Shown: positions 17,369 to 28,295, numbered from the stretch's first letter. The stretch: 64,000 nucleotides of DNA from an uncultured Clostridia bacterium (GCA_944387545.1 CALXFE010000001.1:1-64000); one strand, 5' to 3'. Numbers and translations are program-made. Notes: generated from the letters alone by a model not told the origin.

Positions 17369-18316
17369 TTATTCATCTTCTTTAGCAAAATCTAATCCTA
17401 ATGAATGTAGTTTTGCTGTTACTTCATCAAAAGATTTTTTACCTAAATTTCTTACCTTCATCATATCGGTTTCTGTACGATTAATTAAATCTTCTACTGT
17501 AGCAATACCAGCTCTCTTCAAGCAATTGAATGATCTTACTGATAATTCTAATTCTTCTATTGACATTTCTAATACTTTTTCTTTCTTAGATTCTTCTTTT
17601 TCAATCATTACTTGTGTATTTTTAGCTGCTTCTGATAAATCAATAAACAATTCTAAGTGTCCTGTCATTACTTTTGCAGCTAAACTTAGTGCCTCATGAG
17701 CTTTTAAGCTACCATCTGTCCATACTTCTATCACTAATTTATCATAATCTACCATTTGTCCTACTCTTGTATTTTCAACTTGGTAATTTACTTTCTTTAC
17801 AGGTGTATAGATAGAATCTATTGGAAGTACAGATATATCTTGATTTGGTTTTTTATTCTTTTCAGATGAATTGTATCCTCTTCCTCTATCAGCAGTCATT
17901 TCTATTTTTAAATGTCCACCTTCTGAAACAGTTGCAATATGTAAATCTGGATTTAATATTTCTACTGTTCCATCAGTAATAATATCTCCTGCTAATACTT
18001 CACCTTCACCTTTATGATCTATTCTCAATATCTTTTCTTCATTTTCTGAAAATTTTAGTCTTACATTTTTTAAGTTTACTATAATTTCTGGTACATCTTC
18101 TACAACATTTGGTACTGTTGAAAATTCATGTAATACACCATCAATTTTAGCACTTGTTATTGCACATCCTGGAAGCGATGAAAGTAGTATTCTTCTTAAA
18201 GAATTTCCGATTGTTACTCCATAACCTCTCTCTAATGGTTCACATACAAATTTTGCATAATTATTTGTATCATCTACCTCTAGACATTCAATATTTGGCT
18301 TTTCAAATTCTATCAT
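17369..18316 (-). CDS. rpoA: RNA polymerase alpha subunit
   Basis: 315 residues. N-terminal assembly domain with [22 protein letters not shown], and C-terminal domain with [19 protein letters not shown] and [16 protein letters not shown] that contacts DNA and activators. Standard position between rpsD and rplQ. A small hairpin with AGGGACA / TGTCCCT arms (17302-17320) lies in the spacer to rplQ. Confidence 0.97.
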   Translation of the reverse strand: MIEFEKPNIECLEVDDTNNYAKFVCEPLERGYGVTIGNSLRRILLSSLPGCAITSAKIDGVLHEFSTVPNVVEDVPEIIVNLKNVRLKFSENEEKILRIDHKGEGEVLAGDIITDGTVEILNPDLHIATVSEGGHLKIEMTADRGRGYNSSEKNKKPNQDISVLPIDSIYTPVKKVNYQVENTRVGQMVDYDKLVIEVWTDGSLKAHEALSLAAKVMTGHLELFIDLSEAAKNTQVMIEKEESKKEKVLEMSIEELELSVRSFNCLKRAGIATVEDLINRTETDMMKVRNLGKKSFDEVTAKLHSLGLDFAKEDE

Positions 18317-18426
18317 TTTTACCTCCTAATATTCGAGATTGTATCTCAAACTTTTTACAAACTTCATAGGTTTCTTTAGTAAAATCATTACAGTTTGTAT
18401 TAAACCTTTATAATTAATTTTTACTA

Positions 18427-19053
18427 TTATTTTGAGTAAAGCTCTACTATTAAATGTTCTTCGATTGGAATATCAATATCTTCTCTAGACGCTAATCTTA
18501 ATACTTTACCACTCATTTTTTCATTATCTTTTTCTAACCAAGCTGGAACTGGTCTCTTAGCAGATTCTTCGATATTTGCTTTGATTGTTGAATTATCTTT
18601 TTTGATTTCTCTTACTGTGATCACATCTCCTGGTTTTACTAGGTAAGATGGAATATCTACTTTTTGACCATTTACTTCAAATTGAGCATGATTAACAAAT
18701 TGTCTTGCTTGTGCTCTTGATGTTCCAAATCCTAATCTATATACAACATTATCTAATCTACTTTCTAATATTTGTAATAGGTTTTCACCTGTTACACCTT
18801 TTTTATTTGAAGCCATTTCAAAATATTTTCTAAATTGCTTTTCTCCAACTCCATAATATGCTTTTGTTTTTTGTTTTTCTCTTAATTGAGTTCCGTATTC
18901 AGAAAGTTTTGCTCTTTTTTGTCCATGTTGTCCTGGTGCATAATTTCTTCTTGATATACTACATTTATCTGAATAACATCTATCACCTTTTAAGAACAAT
19001 TTTTGTCCTTCTCTACGGCATCTACGACATTGTTCGTCTTTATATCTTGCCAT
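18427..19053 (-). CDS. rpsD: 30S ribosomal protein S4
   Basis: 208 residues. N-terminal zinc ribbon is retained ([18 protein letters not shown] then C in YSDKC), typical of the zinc-binding S4 form. S4/RNA-binding domain [20 protein letters not shown] near 95-115. Start at 19053 (MARYKDEQ) set by AAAGGAG. In Bacillus rpsD lies elsewhere; its place inside the alpha operon here is the usual arrangement of Clostridia. Confidence 0.96.
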   Translation of the reverse strand: MARYKDEQCRRCRREGQKLFLKGDRCYSDKCSISRRNYAPGQHGQKRAKLSEYGTQLREKQKTKAYYGVGEKQFRKYFEMASNKKGVTGENLLQILESRLDNVVYRLGFGTSRAQARQFVNHAQFEVNGQKVDIPSYLVKPGDVITVREIKKDNSTIKANIEESAKRPVPAWLEKDNEKMSGKVLRLASREDIDIPIEEHLIVELYSK

Positions 19054-19192
19054 TTTATTTCTCCTTTCTTCTATTAATGTCAGGTAACACATTTTATATT
19101 TGGGCATTTTAGCTTGAATTACGGAATTCCTTAATCCTTGCAGTTTACAAATGTCCCTTCACTATGTGTTCTCCTTTTTATTTCTTTTCGAA

Positions 19193-19591
19193 TTATACTC
19201 TTCTTCTTTTTGGTGGTCTACATCCATTGTGTGGTATTGGTGTTACGTCTTTAATTGCACTAATTTCTAATCCTGCTGTTTGAAGAGCTCTGATTGCTGC
19301 TTCTCTACCAGCACCTGGTCCTTTAACAAATACTTCAACAGATTTTAAACCATGCTCCATAGCTGCTTTTGCTGCTGTTTCAGCAACTTGTCCAGCTGCA
19401 TATGGTGTACTTTTTCTAGAACCTTTGAATCCTAATTCTCCAGCACTTCCCCATGAAATTGCATTTCCTTGTACATCTGTGATTGTTACGATTGTATTGT
19501 TAAAACTAGAATGAATATGTGCTTGACCTTTTTCTATATTTTTTCTATTTCTTCTTGCAACTGGTTTTCTAGTTGTTTTATTATTAGCCAT
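19193..19591 (-). CDS. rpsK: 30S ribosomal protein S11
   Basis: 132 residues: [39 protein letters not shown] and the C-terminal [18 protein letters not shown] are all standard. Platform protein of the small subunit. Confidence 0.97.
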   Translation of the reverse strand: MANNKTTRKPVARRNRKNIEKGQAHIHSSFNNTIVTITDVQGNAISWGSAGELGFKGSRKSTPYAAGQVAETAAKAAMEHGLKSVEVFVKGPGAGREAAIRALQTAGLEISAIKDVTPIPHNGCRPPKRRRV

Positions 19592-19673
19592 TGTTTCAAA
19601 TTCCCTCCTTTATTTAAGTGAAATCATCTCTATTTTTATATAGAATTTACTTTATATTCATTTTGATTTTTCA

Positions 19674-19714
19674 ATCTTGCAGTTTTTATAAAAATGAATA
19701 AAAATGTGCAAGAT
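19674..19714 (-). other. Hairpin between rpsM and rpsK
   Basis: Arms ATCTTGCA and TGCAAGAT pair in the 146-bp spacer, followed by a small palindrome CGATTATAATCG. No ORF is present. Confidence 0.45.
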
Positions 19715-19737
19715 GCCGATTATAATCGATTTTTTAA

Positions 19738-20106
19738 TTATTTTTTACTTTTACTAACAAGTTTTCTAGGACCTTTTCTTGTTCTAGCATTTGTTTTTGT
19801 TCTTTGTCCTCTTACTGGAAGACCTCTTCTATGTCTTAGTCCTCTGTAGCATCCAATTTCAGTTAATCTTTTTATGTTTAATGCTACTTCTCTTCTTAGA
19901 TCACCTTCAACTTTATATGATTCGTCAATAATTTTTCTTATGCTATTCACTTCATCATCAGTTAAATCTTTTACTCTAGTGTCTGGGTTAATTCCAGCTT
20001 TTTCTAGAATTTTTCTAGAACTTGATACACCAATTCCATAGATATATGTAAGTCCTATTTCTACTCTTTTTTCTTTAGGTAAATCTACTCCTGCTATACG
20101 AGCCAT
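19738..20106 (-). CDS. rpsM: 30S ribosomal protein S13
   Basis: 122 residues: [40 protein letters not shown]. Start at 20106 chosen over a longer frame (to 20145) because GGAGGTG lies directly before it and the family starts MARIAG. Small-subunit head, contacts 23S rRNA. Confidence 0.97.
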   Translation of the reverse strand: MARIAGVDLPKEKRVEIGLTYIYGIGVSSSRKILEKAGINPDTRVKDLTDDEVNSIRKIIDESYKVEGDLRREVALNIKRLTEIGCYRGLRHRRGLPVRGQRTKTNARTRKGPRKLVSKSKK

Positions 20107-20241
20107 ATGTTTTTGCACCTCCAAAATATTTTTTGTTTTCTTCATTATTTTTATCTTTATTGTTTTGCCTTAATACCATTTAAAGGTGAAATGCTACTGG
20201 TGTTTACCCCAGTCTTTAAACTTTCTTAAGACATATATATA

Positions 20242-20299
20242 AACACAAATTTGATATGTAAATCATTTCTGATTTCACAGCCGCTATCCAATTTGTGTT
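20242..20299 (-). other. Stem-loop between rpmJ and rpsM
   Basis: Arms AACACAAATT (20242-20251) and AATTTGTGTT (20290-20299) are perfectly complementary within a 211-bp spacer that has no gene. Possible processing or regulatory structure. Confidence 0.5.
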
Positions 20300-20317
20300 A
20301 TTAGCATGTTTTTAAGA

Positions 20318-20431
20318 CTATCCTTGTCTTTGTTTGTGTTTAGGGTTTTCGCAAATAACTCTAATTTTCCCTTTTCTTTTTATTACTTTACATTTATCGC
20401 ATATTTTCTTTACTGATGGTCTTACTTTCAT
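20318..20431 (-). CDS. rpmJ: 50S ribosomal protein L36
   Basis: 37 residues, translated by eye: [15 protein letters not shown], then [20 protein letters not shown], then QG. The zinc-ribbon residues C11, C14, C27 and H32 are present. GGAGGTG precedes the start. Correctly placed between infA and rpsM. Confidence 0.95.
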   Translation of the reverse strand: MKVRPSVKKICDKCKVIKRKGKIRVICENPKHKQRQG

Positions 20432-20486
20432 TTTTTGCACCTCCTAAAATAACTTATATATGTATTTGGGTTAATTTTTATCTATT

Positions 20487-20705
20487 TTATTTTGCTCTCC
20501 AAGTGATTCTACCTCTACTTAGGTCATATGGTGAAAGTTCTACTTTAACTTTGTCACCTGGTAAGATTTTTATATAATTCATTCTTAACTTACCTGATAT
20601 ATGTGCTAAGATTTGATGTCCATTTTCTAGTTCTACTTTAAAATTTGTATTTGGTAACGCTTCTACAACGACACCTTCTACTTCTATAACATCTTCTTTT
20701 GCCAA
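20487..20705 (-). CDS. infA: Translation initiation factor IF-1
   Basis: 72 residues, standard length: [40 protein letters not shown] and [14 protein letters not shown]-fold protein that blocks the A site during initiation. Confidence 0.97.
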   Translation of the reverse strand: MAKEDVIEVEGVVVEALPNTNFKVELENGHQILAHISGKLRMNYIKILPGDKVKVELSPYDLSRGRITWRAK

Positions 20706-20783
20706 AATAATCCCCCCTTAAAGAGCTGTTTTTTACACAAATTTATCCATTGTGCATAATAACTATTGTATTATACATCATAA

Positions 20784-21554
20784 TTAAAGTATTGTCAATA
20801 TTTCTGGCTCTTTTTCTGTAATTAAAATTGTATTTTCATAATGTGCTGCTAAGCTTCCATCTTCTGTTATAATTGTCCAACCATCATCCAATTCCAAAAT
20901 GTTCGGTTTTCCTTGTATTACCATAGGTTCTATTGCTAGTGTCATACCTGGCTCTAATCGAATTCCTCTACCTGCCTTCCCATAGTTTGGTATACCTGGA
21001 TCTTCATGCATTTCTCTTCCGATTCCATGTCCTTGAAATTCTCTTACAACAGAATATCCTTGTGAATGAACATATTCTCCTATTGCATGACAAACATCAC
21101 CTATTCGGTTGCCTGGTTTTGCATATTTAATTCCTTCAAAAAAAGCTTGTTTTGTAACTTCTACTAATCTTTTGGCTTCTTTTGAAACATTTCCAACCAT
21201 AAATGTTCTTGCAGCATCTCCATTAAATCCATTTTTTAATGCAACTGTATCTATGCTAACAATGTCTCCATCTTTTATGATTTTATGTTTTGAAGGTATT
21301 CCATGAATTACCTCATCATTTATAGATACACAAATTGATGCTGGAAATTTAGGTACTCCACGAATTCCTATATCATATCCTTTTTCTGCTGGAATAGCAC
21401 CTAAACTTCTCATTGTTTTTTCTGCTATTTGGTCTAATTCCCAAGTAGTCATTCCTGGTTTTATTTTTTCTTCTAATTCTTTATATGTTAATGCAACAAC
21501 CTTGCAGGCTTCTCTCATGAATTCTATTTCTCTTTTTGATTTTATTGTTACCAT
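20784..21554 (-). CDS. map: Methionine aminopeptidase type I
   Basis: Removes the initiator Met. 256 residues with metal ligands in VSIDTVALKNGFNGDAARTF (two Asp), GHGIGREMHEDPGIP (His), LAIEPMV (Glu) and ITEDGSLAAHYENT (Glu). Between adk and infA, as in Firmicutes. It uses one CGA codon (in GNRIG), which shows CGA is read as sense here. Confidence 0.96.
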   Translation of the reverse strand: MVTIKSKREIEFMREACKVVALTYKELEEKIKPGMTTWELDQIAEKTMRSLGAIPAEKGYDIGIRGVPKFPASICVSINDEVIHGIPSKHKIIKDGDIVSIDTVALKNGFNGDAARTFMVGNVSKEAKRLVEVTKQAFFEGIKYAKPGNRIGDVCHAIGEYVHSQGYSVVREFQGHGIGREMHEDPGIPNYGKAGRGIRLEPGMTLAIEPMVIQGKPNILELDDGWTIITEDGSLAAHYENTILITEKEPEILTIL

Positions 21555-21677
21555 TATAGTACCTTCTTTCTGTATAGGATTAAAGCAAATTCAAAAGTTG
21601 ACAAATTACTATCAACTTTTGACTTTTATCCTATCTTAATTAAAATCAATTCCTGTTATTTGTAGATGTTAGTTCAT

Positions 21678-22343
21678 CTATTTTTTTAGAGAATTTATAA
21701 TTTCTTCTGCTACATCTTTTCCCATTTTATTAATTGCTAAACTAACGGTTTCTGTTTTTAATACGCCTTTTTTCTCATAGTATTGTACTAATGGGCTTGT
21801 TTTTTCTTCGTAAATTTCTAATCTTCTTTTTATGGCTTCTGGATCAGAATCGTCTGCTCTTTGTTTTAATGGTGCTCCACATTTATCACAAATACCTTCT
21901 TGTTTTGGTGGATTTAATTTTGTATTATATGTTGCTTTACAATCTTGATTTGTACATACTCTTCTTGTTAACATTCTATCAATTAATTCTTCTCTTGGTG
22001 TTACTAAATTTACAACTAAATCTACCTTATTTCCACTTTTACTCAATATTTCGTCTAATTTTTCTGCTTGTTCAATTGTTCTTGGGAACCCATCTAATAT
22101 TGCTCCATTTTTCGCATCTTCCCATGTTAATCTATCTTCTACCATTGGTACTGTTACTTCATCTGGTACTAAATCTCCTTTAGATATGTATTTATCAGCT
22201 TCTATTCCTAATGGGGTTTTTTCACTAATATTTTTTCTAAAAATATCTCCTGTTGAAATTTGTGGTAATCCGATTGCAGTACTTATCATACCAGCTACTG
22301 TTCCTTTTCCTGTACCTTGTGCACCTAACATAATGATTATCAT
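21678..22343 (-). CDS. adk: Adenylate kinase
   Basis: Equilibrates ATP, ADP and AMP. 221 residues: P-loop LGAQGTGKGT, lid with four Cys (C-x4-C and C-x2-C, in RVCTNQDC and ICDKCG) that binds zinc, and DGFPRT near 88. First gene after the secY terminator; the 22344-22472 spacer holds a 13-bp perfect inverted repeat (22389-22401 with 22422-22434). Confidence 0.96.
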   Translation of the reverse strand: MIIIMLGAQGTGKGTVAGMISTAIGLPQISTGDIFRKNISEKTPLGIEADKYISKGDLVPDEVTVPMVEDRLTWEDAKNGAILDGFPRTIEQAEKLDEILSKSGNKVDLVVNLVTPREELIDRMLTRRVCTNQDCKATYNTKLNPPKQEGICDKCGAPLKQRADDSDPEAIKRRLEIYEEKTSPLVQYYEKKGVLKTETVSLAINKMGKDVAEEIINSLKK

Positions 22344-22388
22344 ACAAACACTTCCTTTACTTAATTTTTAGGGTTATGAATAACCTTT

Positions 22389-22434
22389 TCAATATTTATT
22401 AAATATGTATATTATATATCCTAATAAATATTGA
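22389..22434. repeat. Perfect 13-bp inverted repeat before adk
   Basis: Arms TCAATATTTATTA and TAATAAATATTGA around a 20-nt AT-rich centre. It could be an RNA stem in the adk leader or an operator. Confidence 0.5.
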
Positions 22435-22472
22435 AAAAATTATTATTTTTTATATTTTTCTTTATATTAATT

Positions 22473-22509
22473 AAAAAAAGTTGCCAAAGGAGATTTGCTT
22501 TTGGCAACC
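22473..22509 (-). terminator. Terminator after secY
   Basis: On the minus strand, GTTGCCAAA and TTTGGCAAC form the stem and seven T follow. It ends the spc block after secY, so adk-map-infA-alpha genes probably start from another promoter. Confidence 0.85.
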
Positions 22510-22527
22510 TCTTCCAATTTCTATTTT

Positions 22528-23850
22528 TTATTTTTCTAAGAATCCTTTATAGTGTCTCATTGCTAATAAAGATTCTAATTGTTGAACTGTTTCTAGAGCA
22601 ACACCTACAACGATTAAGATTGATGTACCTCCAAATGCAATGTTTAGGTTTGTAAATCTTAATAACATAGGGATAATCGCTATAATTGCTAAGAATAATC
22701 CACCAAAACATGTTAATTTAGAAATAACGGATGATAAATATTCTGTTGTTGGTTTTCCTGCTCTAATTCCAGGGATAAATCCACCATTTTTCTTAATATT
22801 ATTTGATACTTCTGCTGGATTAAATGTAGCATACGTATAGAAAAATGTAAACCCTAAAATTAATAATAAATATACTAGTGCATTTGCTATTGAATATCCA
22901 ATTCCTACATTTGATGTTGATGTAGCAATTGAGAAATTATATAGTCCTGCTAAAAATCCTGTTTGACTTGCTATATCTGGTACAAATATTTGGATAATCA
23001 TAGCTGGAAATGTCATAAATGATGAAGCAAAGATTACAGGCATAACCCCTGCCATAGCAAGTTTTAATGGGATATGTGTATTTTGTGCTCCTACCATTTT
23101 TCTTCCAACAACTCTTTTTGAATATTGTACTGGTATTCTTCTTTCAGCTTGTTGTACAAATACAACTCCGGCAACTAAAATAATTGCGCCTATTACGATA
23201 CCAATCGCCAATAATAATCCTGTTGTGCTAAATGCTCCATTTGTTACAATAAGATTCCATAGAGTTACGACTCCACTTGGTAATCCTGAAATAATACCAA
23301 TAAAGATTAATAGTGAAATACCATTTCCAACGCCTTTATTTGTAATTTGGTCTCCAAGCCACATTAATATCGATGTACCTGTTACTAATCCAACAACTAC
23401 TAAAGCGCCTGTTAAAAATGTATTATCAACAAATATTCCACTTGATTGATATGCAAAATATATACCAATTGATTCTACTAAAGCAAGTACAATTGTTAAC
23501 ATTTTTGTGTATTTATTTATTTTCTTTCTTCCTTCTTCTCCACCTTCTTTAGTTAATCTCTCTAATGAAGGTATTATCATTGCTAACAATTGTATAACGA
23601 TTGAAGCAGTGATATATGGACTTATTGACATTGCAAAAACAGAAAATCTAGAAAAAGCTCCTCCGGAAATCATATCAATTAATCCTGCAATACCTTGTGT
23701 ACTACTCATAGCATCATTTAACGCAATGCTATTTACGCCTGGTACTGTTATATAACATCCTAATCTAAACACTACTATTAGTAATAAAGTATATAATAAT
23801 CTCTTTCTTATATCAGGTGTTTTTAATGCGTTTTGTAACGTTTTAAACAA
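22528..23850 (-). CDS. secY: Preprotein translocase subunit SecY
   Basis: 440 residues, ten membrane helices, the protein-conducting channel. Recognisable blocks: LGCYITVPGVNSIALND, GGAFSRFSVFAMSISPYITA, WLGDQITNKGVGNGISLLIF and ESLLAMRHYKGFLE at the C-terminus. The start codon is TTG at 23850, one base from the rplO stop, with the ribosome binding site AGAGGTGG inside the rplO end, so the two are translationally coupled. Confidence 0.96.
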   Translation of the reverse strand: MFKTLQNALKTPDIRKRLLYTLLLIVVFRLGCYITVPGVNSIALNDAMSSTQGIAGLIDMISGGAFSRFSVFAMSISPYITASIVIQLLAMIIPSLERLTKEGGEEGRKKINKYTKMLTIVLALVESIGIYFAYQSSGIFVDNTFLTGALVVVGLVTGTSILMWLGDQITNKGVGNGISLLIFIGIISGLPSGVVTLWNLIVTNGAFSTTGLLLAIGIVIGAIILVAGVVFVQQAERRIPVQYSKRVVGRKMVGAQNTHIPLKLAMAGVMPVIFASSFMTFPAMIIQIFVPDIASQTGFLAGLYNFSIATSTSNVGIGYSIANALVYLLLILGFTFFYTYATFNPAEVSNNIKKNGGFIPGIRAGKPTTEYLSSVISKLTCFGGLFLAIIAIIPMLLRFTNLNIAFGGTSILIVVGVALETVQQLESLLAMRHYKGFLEK

Positions 23851-24285
23851 TTAAACCACCTCTGCCTTTCCGCCTAAAGCTTCGATTTCTTCTTTTGCTT
23901 TTGCTGTAAATCTTTTGGCTTTTACATTTAATTTTTTCTCTAATTTTCCTGTTGCTAATATAACGATTCCATCATTGATTTTTCCGATGATACCTTCTTC
24001 CAAAAGTGTCTCAGCTGTAACATCTGTTGCTTTTGATAAATTAAGCATTTTTAATGTTACTTCTGTGTAAGTTTTCGCATGGATATTTGTAAATCCTCTT
24101 TTTGGTAATCTTCTATATAATGGTGTTTGACCACCTTCGAATCCTCTTCTTACTCCACCACCAGATCTAGCTTTTTGTCCTTTATGTCCTCTACCTGATG
24201 TTTTACCATTTCCTGAGGCCATACCACGACCTACTCTATTTCTTTTTACTTTACTTACAGCTGGTTTTAACTCGTCTAGTTTCAT
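23851..24285 (-). CDS. rplO: 50S ribosomal protein L15
   Basis: 144 residues: [20 protein letters not shown], the Gly/Arg stretch [20 protein letters not shown], and [15 protein letters not shown]. The start at 24285 has GGAGGTG upstream. It follows rpsE after only 81 nt; the L30 gene rpmD that normally lies between them is absent. Confidence 0.95.
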   Translation of the reverse strand: MKLDELKPAVSKVKRNRVGRGMASGNGKTSGRGHKGQKARSGGGVRRGFEGGQTPLYRRLPKRGFTNIHAKTYTEVTLKMLNLSKATDVTAETLLEEGIIGKINDGIVILATGKLEKKLNVKAKRFTAKAKEEIEALGGKAEVV

Positions 24286-24366
24286 TGCGGTTCGCACCTC
24301 CTTCAATTTTGTTAGGACACACTCTTCTAAAGTTTATCCCTCTTTTTCCTTTTATTATATATTATA

Positions 24367-24852
24367 TTATAAGATATCTTCTACCTTTTTTCCTCTTTTT
24401 TTAGCTACTTGTTCAATTGTTTGCATTGATTTTAATCCTTCTAATGTAGCATAAACAACGTTTCTTGGATTGTTTGTTCCAATAACTTTTGTTCTGATAT
24501 TTTTATAACCTGCAAGCTCTAATACTGGTCTAACACTACCTCCTGCTATAACTCCAGTACCAACAGCAGCTGGTTTTAACATAACTTTTGCACTACCAAA
24601 TTTTCCTACATATTCATGAGGTACTGATGTTTCTACAATAGGCACTTCTATTAAGTTTTTCTTAGCTTCTTGTATTGCTTTTCTAATAGCATCTGGAACT
24701 TCTGCAGCTTTACCATTACCTACACCAACATGTCCATTTTCATCACCAACAACTACAACTGCACTAAATCTAAAAGTTCTACCACCTTTAACAACTTTAG
24801 CAACTCTGTTGATAGCAACTACTTTTTCTTTTAATTCATTCTTTTCTTCCAT
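24367..24852 (-). CDS. rpsE: 30S ribosomal protein S5
   Basis: 161 residues: [57 protein letters not shown]. Double-stranded RNA-binding N-terminal domain; decoding fidelity. Confidence 0.97.
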   Translation of the reverse strand: MEEKNELKEKVVAINRVAKVVKGGRTFRFSAVVVVGDENGHVGVGNGKAAEVPDAIRKAIQEAKKNLIEVPIVETSVPHEYVGKFGSAKVMLKPAAVGTGVIAGGSVRPVLELAGYKNIRTKVIGTNNPRNVVYATLEGLKSMQTIEQVAKKRGKKVEDIL

Positions 24853-24881
24853 TGGTTTCGTTTTCCCTCCTTTTTTATTTT

Positions 24882-25241
24882 TTAGAATTTCAATCCGCCT
24901 TCTCTTGCTGCTTCAGCTAATTCTTTAACAACTCCATGGTATATGTATCCACCACGATCAAAAACAACTTCTGTTATTTTTTTATCAGCAGCTCTTTTTG
25001 CTATTAAAGTTCCTACTTCTTTAGCAGCTTCTTTATTGGCATATTTTGTTTTTATCTCTTTATCTAATGTTGATGCTGAAACTAATGTATTTCCAGCCAC
25101 ATCATCAATGATTTGTACATATATATTGCTATTGCTTCTATAAACACATAATCTTGGTCTTTCAGCTGTTCCAGATATTTTTCTTCTTACACGAATATGT
25201 CTTCTTTGTCTTTCCATTTTTCTATCTGTCTTCTTTACCAT
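24882..25241 (-). CDS. rplR: 50S ribosomal protein L18
   Basis: 119 residues: [35 protein letters not shown] and the C-terminal [20 protein letters not shown]. Two ATGs are close; the second (25241) has better spacing from AGGAG. Binds 5S rRNA. Confidence 0.95.
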   Translation of the reverse strand: MVKKTDRKMERQRRHIRVRRKISGTAERPRLCVYRSNSNIYVQIIDDVAGNTLVSASTLDKEIKTKYANKEAAKEVGTLIAKRAADKKITEVVFDRGGYIYHGVVKELAEAAREGGLKF

Positions 25242-25358
25242 TTTCATTACTCCTTTCTTAAAAATTGAGTTTCTATTATTTTGGCTTGTTTCACTTTGTT
25301 AATTGAAATCAAAAGTGGTAAATTTTTCTCTCAAATTTTGATTCAAAGTGATAAGATG

Positions 25359-25435
25359 TGCATTTTTGTGAATTCATAAAGCTGATGGCATACTTTTTGT
25401 ATGTCGAAATTTTATGAATGAAACAAAAATGTGCA
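25359..25435. other. Large hairpin between rplF and rplR
   Basis: Outer arms tgcatttttgt / acaaaaatgtgca, middle arms ATTCATAAA / TTTATGAAT and an inner GCATAC / GTATGT form a 77-nt imperfect palindrome in a 220-bp spacer. Neighbouring genes in this operon are mostly 20-30 nt apart, so it looks inserted. No ORF. Confidence 0.6.
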
Positions 25436-25461
25436 GATTATTGCTTTCAATCAAAATCAAA

Positions 25462-25998
25462 TTATTTACCAGTTTTACCTTCCTTACGTCTAATAACCTC
25501 ATCAGCATATTTGATACCTTTACCTCTATATACTTCTGGTGGTCTTTGTTTTCTAACTTCTGCTGCTGTTTGCCCAACTAATTCTTTATCGATTCCTTTT
25601 ACGATAATTGTATTTGGGTTTGGAACATCAAAAGTAATTCCTTCTGGTGCTTCAAATATTACTGGATGTGAATATCCTAATGTTAAATTTAAGTTGTTTC
25701 CTTGTTTTACAACTCTGTATCCAACACCATTAATTTGTAATTCTTTGCTGTACATTTGTGTTACACCAATTATCATATTATTAATTAAAGTTCTTGTCAA
25801 ACCATGTAAACTTCTATTTTGTTTTTCATCATTACTTCTTGTAACTTTAATTACATTTCCATCTAATTCTATAGAAATATTTTTATTGAATTCTTTCTCT
25901 AATGTACCTTTTGGTCCTGTTACTGTAACTTTTTGTTCTTCAACTTTTACTGTAACATCTGATGGTACTGTAATTGGTTTGTTTCCTATTCTTGACAT
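25462..25998 (-). CDS. rplF: 50S ribosomal protein L6
   Basis: 178 residues: MSRIGNKPITVPSDVTV, VTGPKGTLEKEFN, and the C-terminal RKQRPPEVYRGKGIKYADEV. Binds 23S rRNA near the factor-binding site. Confidence 0.97.
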   Translation of the reverse strand: MSRIGNKPITVPSDVTVKVEEQKVTVTGPKGTLEKEFNKNISIELDGNVIKVTRSNDEKQNRSLHGLTRTLINNMIIGVTQMYSKELQINGVGYRVVKQGNNLNLTLGYSHPVIFEAPEGITFDVPNPNTIIVKGIDKELVGQTAAEVRKQRPPEVYRGKGIKYADEVIRRKEGKTGK

Positions 25999-26028
25999 TT
26001 TCGGTTTTCCCTCCTTCTTTATTTTTTA

Positions 26029-26427
26029 TTACCAAACGTATGCTAATACTTCTCCACCGATTCCTAATTCTCTTGCTTCTTTGTCTGTTTTTAACCCTTG
26101 TGATGTAGAGATGATAGCAATTCCTAAACCATTTAACACTTTTGGTAATTCTTCTTTTGAAGCATATACTCTTAATCCTGGTTTACTGATTCTTTTTAAT
26201 CCATCAATAACTCTTGTTCCTTTTTCATCATATTTCAAAGTAATTCTGATCATTCCTTGTGTATCATCTTTGATTTCTTCAAAAGATTTTATATATCCTT
26301 CTTTAAACAATATTTCAGCAATACCTAATTTCATTTTTGAAGCTGGTACATCAACTGTTTTATGCTTAGAACTATTTGCATTTCTTATTCTTGTTAACAT
26401 ATCTGCTATTGGATCTGTAATGTTCAT
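26029..26427 (-). CDS. rpsH: 30S ribosomal protein S8
   Basis: 132 residues: [20 protein letters not shown] and the C-terminal [20 protein letters not shown]. Primary 16S rRNA-binding protein; S8 is the known translational repressor of spc operons in some bacteria. Confidence 0.97.
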   Translation of the reverse strand: MNITDPIADMLTRIRNANSSKHKTVDVPASKMKLGIAEILFKEGYIKSFEEIKDDTQGMIRITLKYDEKGTRVIDGLKRISKPGLRVYASKEELPKVLNGLGIAIISTSQGLKTDKEARELGIGGEVLAYVW

Positions 26428-26512
26428 CTATTACTTACCTCCTTTTCTTTTTTATCTTATAAAAACTGATTTAAAGTTGTAAATTGTTTACCTTGCTGCT
26501 TTTAATCCATTT

Positions 26513-26698
26513 TTACCAGCTGGCCTTTTTAACCCCTGGAATCTCTCCTTTATGTGCTAATTCTCTAAAACATACACGACATATTCCATATTTTCTAATA
26601 TATGCATGTGGTCTACCACATAATTTGCATCTATTATATTCTCTTGTTTTATATTTTTGTGGTCTTGCTTGTTTTACTTTCATTGCTTTCTTAGCCAT
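26513..26698 (-). CDS. rpsN: 30S ribosomal protein S14, zinc type
   Basis: 61 residues, the short C+ form: [20 protein letters not shown] carries the four zinc-binding Cys in two CxxC pairs. Placed between rplE and rpsH as expected. Confidence 0.97.
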   Translation of the reverse strand: MAKKAMKVKQARPQKYKTREYNRCKLCGRPHAYIRKYGICRVCFRELAHKGEIPGVKKASW

Positions 26699-26719
26699 AG
26701 TATTACTCCTTTCCTTTGA

Positions 26720-27259
26720 CTAATTTTTGAAAGGCATTCCCATTAATTTTAATAACTCTTTAGCTTCTTCGTCTGTTTCAGCTGTTGTTACAAAAATTAT
26801 ATCCATACCTCTTAATTTATCTACTTTATCATATTCGATTTCAGGGAATATTAATTGTTCTTTTACACCCATTGCATAGTTTCCTCTTCCATCAAAAGAA
26901 TTTGCTGATACTCCTCTAAAATCTCTAACTCTTGGAAGTGCTACATTAAATAGTTTGTAAGCAAAATCATACATTTTATCTGCTCTTAATGTTACTTTAC
27001 AACCTACATTTACACCTTCTCTTAATTTAAATGCTGCTATTGATTTTTTTGCTTTTGTGATTACTGGTCTTTGACCTGTAATTTGCATTAAATCATTCAT
27101 AGCATTTTCTAATGATTTAGGATTTTCTTTTATATCTCCTAATCCTATATTAATAACAATTTTATCAAGTTTTGGAACTTGCATAATTGATTTATATCCA
27201 AATTTATTCATTAATGCTGGGATTACTTCTTTCTCATATTGTTCTCTTAATTTTTCCAT
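26720..27259 (-). CDS. rplE: 50S ribosomal protein L5
   Basis: 179 residues: [49 protein letters not shown] and the C-terminal [20 protein letters not shown]. Binds 5S rRNA and P-site tRNA. Confidence 0.97.
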   Translation of the reverse strand: MEKLREQYEKEVIPALMNKFGYKSIMQVPKLDKIVINIGLGDIKENPKSLENAMNDLMQITGQRPVITKAKKSIAAFKLREGVNVGCKVTLRADKMYDFAYKLFNVALPRVRDFRGVSANSFDGRGNYAMGVKEQLIFPEIEYDKVDKLRGMDIIFVTTAETDEEAKELLKLMGMPFKN

Positions 27260-27286
27260 TTTGTTTGAATCCTCCTTTCTTCTTTA

Positions 27287-27595
27287 TTATTTTAATTTAG
27301 CACCGCATTTTTTACAAACACGAACTTTTTCCTCTTTTTCTACACTATACCCAACTCTTGTTACTTTTCCGCATTTTGGGCAAACTACATTAACTTTAGA
27401 AGATGGTATAGCACATTCTACTGATATAATACCACTTTCATCTCCTTGTTTTCTGGCTTTTACGTGTTTTTTTCTTACATTAACGCCTTTAACAACGATT
27501 TTATCTTCTTTTGGTATTACTTCTAACACTTCTCCTGTCTTACCTTTATCATTTCCAGATAAAACTTGGACATTATCGCCTTTTTTTATTCTCAT
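27287..27595 (-). CDS. rplX: 50S ribosomal protein L24
   Basis: 102 residues: KKGDNVQVLSGNDKGKTGEV (KOW motif). A C-terminal zinc-ribbon-like pair (CPKCGKVTR and CKKCGAKLK) is visible. Assembly initiator of the large subunit. Confidence 0.97.
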   Translation of the reverse strand: MRIKKGDNVQVLSGNDKGKTGEVLEVIPKEDKIVVKGVNVRKKHVKARKQGDESGIISVECAIPSSKVNVVCPKCGKVTRVGYSVEKEEKVRVCKKCGAKLK

Positions 27596-27614
27596 TAGAG
27601 ACTTCCTCCTTTTC

Positions 27615-27983
27615 TTATAAAACTTCTGGAGCTAAAGATAATATTTTCATATAATCTTTTTCTCTTAACTCTCTTGCAACTGGTCCAAAGATACGAGTTC
27701 CTCTTGGAGTTCCATCTTCTTTTATTATAACAGCTGCATTTTCATCAAATTTTATATATGAACCATCTGCTCTTCTTAGACCTTTTTTAGATCTAACAAC
27801 AACAGCTTTTACAACATCACCTTTTTTCACAACGCCACCTGGTGTTGCTGATTTAACAGAAGCAACAATGATATCTCCGATGTTACAAGTTTTTCTATAA
27901 GAACCACCTAAACATCTAATACACATAATCTCTTTTGCACCTGTATTATCTGCTACTTTTAATCTTGTTTGTTGTTGTATCAT
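27615..27983 (-). CDS. rplN: 50S ribosomal protein L14
   Basis: 122 residues, standard length: [20 protein letters not shown] and [20 protein letters not shown]. Confidence 0.97.
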   Translation of the reverse strand: MIQQQTRLKVADNTGAKEIMCIRCLGGSYRKTCNIGDIIVASVKSATPGGVVKKGDVVKAVVVRSKKGLRRADGSYIKFDENAAVIIKEDGTPRGTRIFGPVARELREKDYMKILSLAPEVL

Positions 27984-28007
27984 TTTTGGTTCCTCCCTTC
28001 TTTTTTC

Positions 28008-28271
28008 TTATTTTATATCTGCTTTTTCTAAAACTTCAACAACTCTCCATCTTTTATCTTTAGAAAGTGGTCTTGTTTCCATTACTTTTACTTTGTCACC
28101 TATTTGACAAGCATTTTCTTCATCATGAGCTTTTAGTTTATATGTTCTTTTAACTGTTTTCCCATATATACCATGACTCACATTTGTCTCTACTGCTACG
28201 ACAACTGTTTTATCCATTTTATTAGATTTAACAGTTCCAACCATAACTTTACGAAGATTTCTTTCTCCCAT
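28008..28271 (-). CDS. rpsQ: 30S ribosomal protein S17
   Basis: 87 residues: [40 protein letters not shown] and [18 protein letters not shown]-fold 16S rRNA-binding protein. Confidence 0.97.
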   Translation of the reverse strand: MGERNLRKVMVGTVKSNKMDKTVVVAVETNVSHGIYGKTVKRTYKLKAHDEENACQIGDKVKVMETRPLSKDKRWRVVEVLEKADIK

Positions 28272-28295
28272 TTAGATTTCTCCTTTCTTAGCTAA

